NCBI GenBank assembly: GCA_009792885.1 | Contig: WMCF01000021.1 | Span: 3,475,747 to 3,539,746, forward strand | Direction of reading: 5' to 3' | DNA from: Eremophila alpestris peregrina | Taxonomy: Eukaryota; Chordata; Aves; Passeriformes; Alaudidae | Length of the DNA: 64,000 nt | In this document: positions 53,001 through 64,000 of the stretch, piece by piece | How the letters are laid out: each line of letters opens with the position of its first letter | Numbering within the stretch: position 1 is the first letter of the stretch | The notes under the pieces: generated by a model | Seen by the model: the letters and a program-made list of their open reading frames with translations, nothing else | The model's database searches: none | What the model was told of the DNA's origin: nothing | Made by a program: the position numbers and the translations under genes

Positions 53001-56000
53001 AAAGGAAATATTTCTATAAGCAAGAAAAAGAGAGGAGAACTGGTGAATGTTATATGAGCTTCAGATGTTTTTCCTAGGCTGCAAATAGCTGTAGCAGGAG
53101 CAAATTGAACTTTAATCATTTTGTAACTTTAGGCAATAGATAACACAGCAGGAATTTTTTCCAGCAATATTACCAACTTAGGATGTCAAAACAAGAGACA
53201 GACATGAATCAAGGGGGCAGAACTCTTGTTTATAGGTTTGTATAAAAGTCTCTCCTACAGATCACTAGAGCTGGTATAAATCTGCCCAGTGACTTTGTAT
53301 TGGTGGTACTGGTGTGTTGTACCATAGCCCTGCAGTCAAGGCATCAGTAGTGCTGCATTCAGTACAGTGTTCTGATACTGCCTGGCCCTGGTGGTTGTAT
53401 TCCTGACCCTCAGAGCTGTGTCACAGAATCTGTGTGAGGCTGAGCCACACTGCTCATGTCCTTTGGGGCTGCCAAGCTCTCAGGGGGATCACAGGTGAGA
53501 GGGCAGCTCTGGCACAGCAGCTCAGAGTGAGGATGAACTGGCTGCCTGACTGAGGCTGGGCTTGTCTTATGCTGGGATGCTACAACATCTGATCATTTTC
53601 TTCCTCCCATGATGACAATTAAGATTATTTGGCAGCCCTCATTCCATATCAGCAGCTTCTTTGATGGTCTCATAATATCTATCTTCCTTGTCAGGACATC
53701 TGCATCTGAATTATTCCAAAGTGATGTTCAGTGAAACAGGCACAGTGTTGCTACAATTGCTGTTGAAGGCTTTATGGTGTGGTATTCTGCATCTCCATAC
53801 TGTATTGCCTGCATTGTGCAATTTTTTGTTTTGCATTGTGTTTTTTAGGATTTTTAATGGACAGCAATGGTAGCAGAGGTATAAAATCCAAGTGAGTGTT
53901 TATGCACCTCCACTCTTCTGTCTTGTTGGTGTGATCTCTTATGGGAGAAGTACCCAGTGTTTTAGTGAAGATGTCACGACAGTGTGGAGGAAATAGTATT
54001 GTGATTCTGCAAGTAATAGAATATAAAAAGGGACAAATTCAAACAGTAAAGTCCTCTAGAAACTTACAAATCAGGGAAATGAGGGTAGTATGCTATGATA
54101 AGTGAGAGGTGTATAGAAGAGTAGCAACATTGGCTCATCACCTTCACTCAGTGTAGATTTACTTTCGGTTACATTTAAGTACACCCATTGAAAGTATCAC
54201 ATGATTTCTTACAATTACTTTGTTTATGGATGCAATAACACCTGAAAGAACTTGCATTAACCTGTCACAAATATTAAGTATAGATAAGCTCTTCTTTTAA
54301 TGTCCTCTAAAATACAGCATGCAGGAATATTGTGCTGTAGTTTGAGTGATGACTAAGGTGTTGATCTTTCTGTTATGAGTCAGTGTGTATAGTCTGAAGA
54401 CAGGGAGTCCTTAATCAAAGCTTGTTGACCCTGCCTGACCTCTTGATGCTGTGTTTAAGCTAGACTGAGGAAGTGTGATAACTTACTTTCTTAAGCTTTC
54501 TTAATTCTCACTGTTAATTTTAGAGCTGTTCACTTCCTATGTTACTTCAGGAGCAGCTATATTTTCCTGTGTGCTACAAAAAGCAAGTGGTTTTTGTTCT
54601 GGTTTTGAGGGTTTTTATTGGTTTGTTTCATTTCAACAGGGTTGTTATAAAAAGTATACTCCTTTCTGTGCATTTGCATTCCTCCCCCTTATCCCTGAGT
54701 ACGATTTTGGCTTTAATCTAAAGTATGCATATCATTTCTGAAAGTGGTGTGAAGGACTTGTGCCTTGCATCTGGCTTTATCTCTTATGTATTCAGAGGCA
54801 TTCCTGGTTGGCAAGTTTTCCACAGCTGCCAGTTAAAGTATTGAGTTAAACATAGTGTGGTGAAGGAACTGTCTTGATCTGAATAATGGTCATGATTGCA
54901 GATCACAGTCTTAGGTCATAGTACTGAGTCAGGCTGAAAAAAATTAGGTCCTAAGGTTAATTTTATTTAATTTTTGCTTTGTTCTGTCACACTCTTCACT
55001 TGTGTGATTCAACTGATGTGTTTGAGAATCTTACATACTCAGCCTTCAGATTGTGCTTCAGACTCAGTATCTTAGCTCATTCATCCATGGGGAATGAGTG
55101 CTGTAGTAGTCACACTTGGCAGGTACTCACATGAGAAAATTTTCATGTTGATTTTTGCCTTGAAGAACTAATTTGTTATTGAGGTAAGCAGCTTCTTTTA
55201 TGTAATTCTGCTTCCAACATCAGGTGGAAGTTTGCCTCGTCAAGCTGTTAGATTGCTTCTTATAGGATAGTTTTTGAGGTGAGGCAGAAAGACAGTACAG
55301 TCCTGCTTCTTTTGCTCTCTTGTAATTACATTGTACATAATTTGCATTGTTTTTCTATCTAAATTTGAACTAACCAGTGCTCTTCTGAAGCTGCTGTTAC
55401 AACCTGGACAAATGTGACAGGGCACATAGAGTTGGTAAAAGATAAAGTTTCCATGGCAGTAAGTAACAGTGTCAGCTCCTGGCATACAAGCACCTAGGAG
55501 TAAAGAGGAGAATAACTGTATTAACAAACTTCCTCCCTTGTTTTTTGTGCAGTGTGGTATTTGCCTGTAGGCAGCAAGTCACTGAACATTATATGCTGGA
55601 ATATTCACTTCAGCCTTTGCTCCTCTGAAGCACACCTTCAGGCATGCTGAAACGTGCTCCTTCAGCTGCTGTTGATCTGCAGTTTGTGGAGCTCACAGTG
55701 ACCCTCTTACACCTCTCTTACAACTGGTCACTGCTGCATCTTCCACTCATTGTTTAGGTACACAGGACAGTTTTACATAATCTTCAAATTATTTTTAGAG
55801 ACTGGTTCCAGCAAGTGAGTTGGATGAATCTTGAGGGTGTCTGCACAACCTCTGCCTCTACATTTGCTACTTCTGTTGGAAGACTGTGCACAAATGTGTC
55901 AATGCACATGTGGATGGTGTGAGCAGGGATCTATGCCAGGGATTCCCCATCCTGGAGTGAGTTCCAGCAGTCACCTTTATGATACTGGGTCTGAGTCAGA

Positions 56001-56620
56001 CCATTGAAAGTCCCCCTTTTTCCATCATGTGCTGATTCTTCTGTCTTGATGTCCAAGCAAAACCCAGCAATTGAGGTACCTGTGTGACATCTTTACTAAG
56101 TCATCTTTCAGTATGGATTGGTCTTTTAACATTTTGGACTCATGGGAAGTATTTCAATGCAGTATTTTCTTCTCATTTTTATATTGGTAGTTTTCTGACA
56201 GATACACTAGCTGAAGCTTCAGGGGAAGTAATGAAGATAAAACCCCATGATTTGATCCACAGGGTTAGTCAGAGACCAACTTCTCCAGGTACTTGGAAGG
56301 ATGAGATTTGTCACCTCCAATAGAGGAAGAAGCATTATTTGCAGTTCATGACATGAAAGCTTCTAAGTGTGCATCTTTATCACTGGGCTGATAGAGGTGA
56401 CCACAGGAAACATTTTTCTGTGATCTGCTTATGCAGGGTCCTTTTTGGATTGTTACTGTTTGTAGCTTTCTATCCTGGGGTGATAAGCAGAGCAAGTGGA
56501 GGCTGTTGACTCCAAAATACTTTGCAGTGTCACTGCTCCCAGCCCATGGTGTTTCTGGTACCTCTGCATCCTGCCTTGCAAGAGTATCTGAGGAGAAGAG
56601 AACAAACCAGAATATGAACA

Positions 56621-56667
56621 AATAAATTATAATTTATTTATTTATAATAAATTTATTTCTAATAAAT
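56621..56667. repeat. AT-only palindromic patch
   Basis: AATAAATTATAATTTATT (56621-56638) is a perfect 18-base palindrome, followed by further TTTATTTATAATAAAT-type sequence. Apart from one C the whole patch is A and T. Confidence 0.85.
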
Positions 56668-59600
56668 ACCTTTAAGGGAGCATAATACTACATCATGAGT
56701 CCCAAAAGGAATATTGCCTTGTTTAATCTGAACGTGGTTCACTGTGGACACCCCTCCTGTAAAGATAACAATTCACCTAAGTAAAAAGTTACCTGAAATG
56801 TTCCTTGTACCTTTGCCATAGTAGGAGCAATTGTTCCTCCTTCTTCAAAATGCACCCACTGCAGTTGCTTTTAAGCATTTGGAAGTGAGAGGAGGAACGA
56901 CGTCTGTGATTTTAATTTTGCCTGGGTGTGACACCTAACAGGTATTAGTACTGTAGCAGAGTGTCACCAGAGTAACCAGTAATAAATGGGTGATAAACTT
57001 GTTTCAAAACAGGTAACTTGGGGTCACTCTCCATTTTGCCCAGAAAACAGAACTTTAACCTACAAACTCAACCTTGTGGTTTTAATTGTAATTGCTAACT
57101 TCAGATGTTTTCATAAGAAGTTTTGAATACTTCTCATATAGGAAATGTAGTGAAGTAACTTGTGGCTCAGTTTTGTATTCCTTGAATGTTTCAAAATGCT
57201 GTGCAAAAATCCCTCCTCTAAAGAAAAAGCAAACCAAACAAACCACAGAAAGACACAATAACTCCACAAATCCCAGCATCCAAAAGACTGTGAATAGACT
57301 GTGAATATAAAAAAAATGCTGGAAAGGCTTGGGAATCTGCATTGACTTTCCAGATGGCATACTAGCACTTCAGATTTAATTTGAAAGTGTTCTTATTCTG
57401 GAGCTGAAAAGTTATTAATGAACTGCAACTGCGGCTAGTTATTGGACTTAATATTTTTATATTAAATTATTTTCAGTTTGATCCCATGCTCCTGAAGGAG
57501 GGGTGTTCAGAGTTTTATTCTGTTCTTGGTTCCCCTGCCTGCTGAGCAGTTCCAGAGCAGGTTTGCTGCACAGATGGATGTGCAGAGGGTTTCAGTGAGT
57601 GCAGCACACTCAGGGGGTGCAGCTGATCTGTGTGGCCAAGTGTGGCAGCAGCAGCAGCCAGGTGGGAACCCAGACCTCAAACTGCCTTTTGTCTTGGCTT
57701 GCAGGTGAGCAGGGTAAGCCTGGCATCCTGGTGGTGGTGTCCCTTCCTTCTGAGGGACTGGTGTGGGCTTTGGAGGGGGCATTTGAAAATGTAAATCTGC
57801 TCTGATGGAGGGAGACAGGAGTTAATATTACACTGCTCTCTATTCTTTCATTTAACTTTTCAAGTCAAATAATTTATCAAGTCATAAACAAGAATATTTG
57901 CCAGGCAGAACCCACTGTGAGTGTGGAAGTAGAGCTTTCTCCACTCTGTTCTGTGTGAGAAAAGCCTGTGCAAGGCTTGCCAGGCTTCCTGTTGGGTGGC
58001 CTGCTGCTGTGCATGTGATGGAAAAGGTCTGTGCTGCAGCTTTTTTGCTCCCATCAAATTTTTCAGGTGGAGGTTTTTTCCCAAGCCTGTTATCCACCAG
58101 CAGTGCTCATCAGTCTGCTGGGAGTGTGTTAGTCTCACCTCTGCCCAGATAGCATGTGCTGCCAGAAGGTCACAGATTGTTTGTTTATGTGATAATATTT
58201 GCTACACTAACAAAACAGGAGCAATATACTGGAGCTGTATAAAGATCTGTGCTGCCTGGCTTTGTGGAGACAGACAGAAAGGCAGATTACCTGACCTGTT
58301 GTTTCCTTCTGGTTTGATTTAATGGCAACACCACCGGTGTGGTTTGCAGAACTGATGTAATAGACCTTTATTAGTTTTAAAACTCTCTGCTGGTACCTGT
58401 TGTGCTGGTTCAGAGGGGGTCAGAACTATTCAACTGTTAGAGTAATTTAGTAGCTCTAGCTTTTGTTACAGCTCTAACACACACCCAAATGTTGCTGTTT
58501 TATTGGGAAAATTTATCTAATATTATTGAACTGCTGTTGATACTGATGCTTGTTAAGCTCTTGTTTTAAAGCAGACTTACTAACTGTTGTTTGGTCTTTT
58601 ATTAAGCAAAGAGAATTGGCAGGATGATTTATTACTAATTCCCCACTGTAGGAAAAAGACACCTTCAACTTCTCTGTGCTTTTAAATGTTTGGAAATTCA
58701 CCTGAAGCTGTAATTCCAGAATATACAAAGTGCATGCTAATAGTTGCACTTTAAGGCTTCAAAAATATCCATATCTGTATTTTAAATGATGAGGTTGCAA
58801 AGTGCATAGTCTGAATGTGTGACTGTTCCAGCAGACTAACACTTTTGCAAGTGAGCTAAAGAAAAACCATGTGGCTGTCTTTTATAGGAGATGTTAGAAT
58901 TACTGGTGTGTTTCAAGATAATTAGATATTACTAGAGTTGAACTCTTTGTCATTGTGAAATAAATCAGCTTCTTCCCATTGCTGCTCTTCCCACTTTGTT
59001 TTTCCTGCACAAAACCTTTTTCTCCTGCTTCATCTTTTTGTTTTGTAAGTACTTTTTCTTTCAGATCAGTTGAGGCAGCAGTTCCTCTCTTTTTTTTTTC
59101 ACTCCTCTGTTAGCAAAATGCATCTTCCATCACCTGAGGGAAGAGAAGCAACAGACTCACAGCACTTGCTTACAGAGATAGGAAGGAGGGATGATATGTA
59201 GATACTTTCCAGGGAAGAAATAGAAGGTTGTTCCCACACATGCAGTGATTCAGCTAGATTGTTTTTATGTACAGTGTGATAAAAAAAAAAAAAAAGGCAG
59301 TGGGAAGTAAGGGTATTTCTCAAAACAGTCTTTCCAGTTGGCATTTGATGTTTTTGCTGGAAATGCTGCAAAAATAAAAAGCAAGACTGAGCATGCAAAT
59401 GGCATGGGTTTAAACGCCAGTGGATTAGTTGCCGAGTTACACTTCAAATAGTTTACTGGTAGGACTAATTCAAGCATCTGATTTATAATTAAAGTTCAGT
59501 AGGATTTTTTCCCCCTCTTGAAAAACTAATTTCTGTAGGAAAAATTCTAGTACATCCAAGTGTGTTTTAGGAAGGCAAAGCACACAATGAAATTTATAAA

Positions 59601-62551
59601 CAGCCAAAAAATTGCTCACTTTTACATTGGTAGGAAAAGAGTCTGTTACATTTCTTCTTGACTGAAGAATATGTTTGGGAATTTTAGTTGGAAGTAGCTG
59701 AAATCAGTTTAAAGGAGAGAGCACTCATGCTGATTGAAACAAAGGGTCTATAAAATAAAGAAAAAACTGGAAAGACAGATACCAGTTTAAATAATTAAAA
59801 AGAACTGTCCACTTTTCTTCTTTGTCCAGTGTTTTAATGTCCCTACTACACTATGCTGTTTCCATAAAGCAGTGCTATTTTAGTGCCTTTTATGATGCAG
59901 TTGAACCCATAAGTTAATGTAAAATACAGAACATAAGTGAAAAAAGAACCCAACGTTAATTTGAGAGATTTGGGGGCAGTGGGTGTTGATTGGGAGGAAG
60001 AAATCAGCTTTCAAGTATTAGCACAGGATAGAAAGTGTGGGTCTTGTAGTGTAAATTTAGTGGCTTCTTTCTTTTTCCTCCCCAGATTTTGAAGAGGTGT
60101 GCATAATCAGTCCCCAATAATTGGTGGAAGTGAGCAAACTATCTTCATGTTTTCAAAACTCACTATCAGCATGATCAGATTAATCCCAAAAGGCTTTACT
60201 CCTGAAAACAAGATCAGGGTTTCTAAATCATTTACATATTGGTGGAAATTTTGCTCTCCCCAAAAGGGAATTCTGTGAATTACTCAGCTGACAACAAATA
60301 TTAGTTAGAAAGGACAAGCTGTTCTTGGGTAACCCCTGTAAAGTACCAGAGGTGTTTTTGGGTGTAGCTATGCCCTTTGAAGGAGTTCTGCTTGCATCTT
60401 TTCACCCTTTGCCATCTTAGGGGGCTCAGGGGCTCAGGGTTCCTCCTTGGGCTCTCCACAGCTCTGAGAAGTGGCTGCTTTATCTGGACTGCTAAAGGTG
60501 CTGGGATTTAGCTTGGCTAACTGTGCCCTGGCTGGATTAGGTTGGTGTGTGTAATCCTGTTATAACAGACTCTGTGTGGAAGCCAGGCATGGTAACAAAC
60601 ACCTGGGCTGTAGTGCACAGGACAGAAATAAATCTCATTTGCCTACCTGTCTGCAAAGGGAAATTCTCCATTTGTACCTTAAGAAGCTGTTTATACAGTG
60701 GATATCCTGATTTTTAGTGATGTTTAGCAATCATATGGCAGTGGAATACTTGTTTTTTTTCTGGATGTCTGCTTTTAGGTAAACTGTGAAAAGATGGTCT
60801 GTGAAGCTGTAATTCAAAGGGGTGAACTGAAGAAAAAGATGTGTGATATCAAAAACTCAGCTCCTTAAGCTTTCCTGCTTTTCTCAAGTTGCTATTATGG
60901 ACATGTTTTGGGATGCTTGATTTTAAAGCTCCTGGAGGGCATATGTTGTCTCAAAATATGGTTACTATGTGACCTATAATATATGGATATGGTTCAGTAA
61001 CTAAGGATATAAAAATTGATTGTCAAAGTCTCTGAGGCTTTTGAAAATTGTTTCCTTTGTTATGCATAATTTTATTTTCTTATGGGCAGTGATGTGTCAG
61101 TCACCATGAAACTTAAGTGCCTATTAAATCACCTGCAAATGCAGTTAAGTGTTTTTTTTTCAGTAGCTTAAGCCAGCAAATATTAAAAGGATTTGTCTGC
61201 TCTGAAGGCCCAGGTGGTAGGGAAAGGACCTCAGCAGGTGCTTCATATTTACAGTTCCATTCAGGACTGTTTGGTTTTGTCTTTCTTTGTGGGTGGGAAA
61301 ATAATTTGTGATCTTTAAAGTGTCTGCTGTTGTTCCTACTTGATTATTCAACATATGTAGATGGTAATATTAATCTAGAAGATATTTTATTAAACTTGTG
61401 GAAGATCAGTGTTAAAATTGAAGGTTAATTTAGGAAGGTGTTGAATTCCCCAATACAATTGTGAGGGGGAGAGTGAGGATTGGGCTCTCTGTGTCTTTCC
61501 TTTACCTTAGTGCAATTCTTGTTCAAAACTATTTCAGAACCAAGTGGGTTATGAATGATAGGGGTAAAAGCTTTCTATAGTTCATGAAACTTGTGAAGTT
61601 TTGGCAGAATTTACCAGTACCATCTTTTTCTTAGTGAAATACTTGTGAAGTTACTGTCTCTCCTGTGCAATGCTAGCTTTCCTTTTAGGAGTGAAGGGAT
61701 GGATGCAATTTGGATTCTTAAGTATTGATGCTTTCAGTGGCTAAAATGCCTCAGGTTCCTCCTTCACATTCTTCTCCAAAAGCACTTATAATCTTGAAAT
61801 TCTGCAGGATTTCTCCTTGTTTTCTTCAATTTTTTTTTTTTAGTCCAGAGGAGACTTCAAATAATAGGGGCAATTAAAGACTGTCCTTTAGGAATTACTT
61901 ACCCAAAGAAAACTCAGATACAAAAGTCTTATTTAGTGCTGCAGGACTATGTTGCAAATATCCCTTAAACTTTTCAAGTTTAAAGCATAGAGTTTGGGAA
62001 GATAAAAGTCACCTGTTTGTTCATTGCTTGCTTCAGCCCACCATCCACAGAGTTCCTAAGTAATTTAGATTTTCATCATTCTGCAAATGAAACTTCCTTC
62101 AGAAATCCTCCCGAAACCAAACGGTAGTGCACAAGCATTAGATGATTTTTTTGGAGTATAATTGACATCCACTGTTTTAAATTACCTTCAGTGACGTTGC
62201 AAATAGCCTTTTGTGTGCAAAGGAATAAATAAGCCCGAGGCAGAGAAGCTCTTTGGGATGGATGAGCAGAATTTTGAACAGTTGGAGCAGAAGCCATGGG
62301 TAACGCCCTGATGAGAGAAATTAGAACATGCATGCCTGTGTAATTTCTCCTGTGAAATGAAAAATAAAGAAGAGCCAGAGGAAAGTGAAGTATAGCACAA
62401 TTCCAGAATGACCAAAGCAGGAATTTTTTTGAATTAAAACCAGCCATTCTGGTTAGTATAACACAGTATGTTGACACACAAAGCAACACTTAAATGCTGT
62501 GATTAAGCAAAATGGGTCAGAATGATCTTGACCTTGCTGGTTGCTCTGTTC

Positions 62552-62592
62552 TAGCAGGACTGGGCTCTGCTTTAGCAGGACTGGGCTCTGCT
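62552..62592. repeat. 21-bp tandem duplication
   Basis: TAGCAGGACTGGGCTCTGCT plus one base occurs twice in tandem in TENT4B intron 1. Confidence 0.9.
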
Positions 62593-64000
62593 GCTCAGCT
62601 GCTCAGGACAGTGGAGGCCAAGGGAATGGTCCCACCCAGGGCAGCCACTGGTGTGAGCCCTGGGCACTGGTTCAGTCAGGCTGGCTTCCTCCAAGCTGCC
62701 AAAATCTGTGAGGACAGTGGGCTGCTCGTTTCTTCTGCATCCAGATCTGAGTGCAGGGAGGTGACATTTGTAGTTGTTTTTCGTAGTGTGACATCTCTCC
62801 CAGTGTCACTCTTGGTTCCAGTTCTGGACTTGCAGCAGGAGAGAGTTGTGCTGGTTTAGGTCTCAGGTAGCTGAACTGCACACATCAGGTGTATTATCTG
62901 TGTGCTCTGCATGTCAAACAGAAATGGCATTTTGTTCATATGTGATTATTTTTAATTGATTGCCAGACAGCAGCAAGATTCACACTCCAGAACAACGTCT
63001 TATGTAAAGGAGCTTGAGGTTCCTGAGTTGAACATTTAGAGCCCACAAGTTGTGCTATAAAATAAAGTAAGTTGTGATCAAACTAATAAAGTAATGTAAT
63101 GCACTATGTTCCATAGTACTTGCACCTCACAAAAGCTGTGATTTCCACCTGAAAGACTTGAGTCTCACAGTCCTGTGTTCCTCATGGAGCTATTCAGTGA
63201 TGTTACCATGGGAAGTCATTTTTGTGATTACAACTTCTGCAGCCATAGTTCATTTTTTAGTGAGGCATCACTGTCCTTCTCAGGTGAACATGAAATTAAA
63301 TTGAGCAACTTCTCTATAATTCTGTCTTCTTTGTGAAATTCTGATGGAGTCAGCTTACCAGACTTGAAAACAGTGTGATGCAGGTAGAATTTTGTTTTAA
63401 AACCTGTTTAGAGAAAGTGTAAGAGAACTTTTCATTTTCCTTTTTCCCCATGTGTTCAGATTTCCTGGAGTACAGGACAAAGACCCATTTGTTTACTCCT
63501 ATTTGCTGTAACAAAACCAGCAAACTAATGCTCTTCTGCATGGCAGAGAATTCTCTCTATTCATCCTAAGTATGTTTTGGGTATGCTTCAGTATGACTAT
63601 AGAGCCAAATGAATATCTTTCAGTAGTGAAATCAGGTTTATTACAGTGTAATTTCCTTTTAGAACCAATTCTCCTTTTAAGGACTTTTATCTTAAATTAC
63701 TGATGAATGTAATGGTATTAAATAATTAAATAATAAAATACTGTTGCGATGCCAAAAAGAACATCTCAGACTCTTTGATCTTCATTTTGGCTAAATATAG
63801 AAAATTTCACTAGAGACTTTCGTAAACAGACTCCATTAATCCTAACAAATTGTTTTGAAAAACAGTGACTATAATAGATGTTGATTAAGGCAGTGAATAA
63901 CCTTGAGTTTTAATTTTCAATACAGCATGAGTTAACTCCACATTAATTGGAGTCACGCCTCTAAGTCATGTTGTACTGCTCTGAAATCCACGTGTGCCTA

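Larger units (their letters stand above)
47051..64000 (+). other. TENT4B: TENT4B intron 1, continuing past the window
   Basis: I looked for the next TENT4B exon, which should begin LHEEISDFYEYMSP, and did not find it, so the window ends inside intron 1. The sequence is AT-rich with small simple repeats listed separately. Moderately GC-rich patches at 50.3-50.6, 51.3-51.6, 53.3-53.6, 57.5-57.8 and 62.5-62.8 kb carry short open frames with no recognised product. No nested gene is supported. Confidence 0.75.

Overview
This is a 64 kb piece of vertebrate nuclear DNA, almost certainly from a bird and possibly a songbird. The reasons are CR1 LINE fragments at 35.1 kb and 40.8-41.5 kb, a TG...CA solo LTR at 1.4-2.0 kb, short introns, and GC-rich CpG-island promoters in an otherwise AT-rich background. 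Three protein-coding genes lie head-to-tail on the plus strand in the order CNEP1R1 - HEATR3 - TENT4B. This matches the gene order I know for human 16q12.1. The songbird part is inference; the gene identities rest on exon-by-exon translation.

Layout. 1-16.4 kb is intergenic: an LTR at 1428-2010, a polypurine microsatellite at 4788-4914, two diverged copies of one repeat at about 11.35 and 12.92 kb, and no gene that I can support. 16.4-22.1 kb is CNEP1R1, six coding exons giving 125 residues, complete; its intron 4 has the signals of a minor (U12-type) intron. 22.4-39.2 kb is HEATR3, fifteen coding exons giving 675 residues, complete; its 102-base intron 13 is stop-free and a multiple of three. 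39.2-45.1 kb is intergenic with a CR1 remnant. 45.1-46.8 kb is the TENT4B CpG island with its first coding exon (polyglutamine tract). The rest, to 64 kb, is TENT4B intron 1, with a GC-rich minisatellite right after the exon. The catalytic exons of TENT4B lie beyond the window.

The three genes act in separate pathways: lipin dephosphorylation at the nuclear envelope (CNEP1R1), nuclear import of ribosomal proteins for 5S RNP assembly (HEATR3), and non-canonical RNA tailing (TENT4B). Their adjacency is conserved synteny, not an operon. I found no prokaryotic feature, CRISPR array, tRNA or rRNA. I found no undescribed multi-gene system. The most interesting signals concern RNA processing: the U12 intron, the in-frame short intron, the tight CNEP1R1-HEATR3 spacing, and the alternative TENT4B N-termini.
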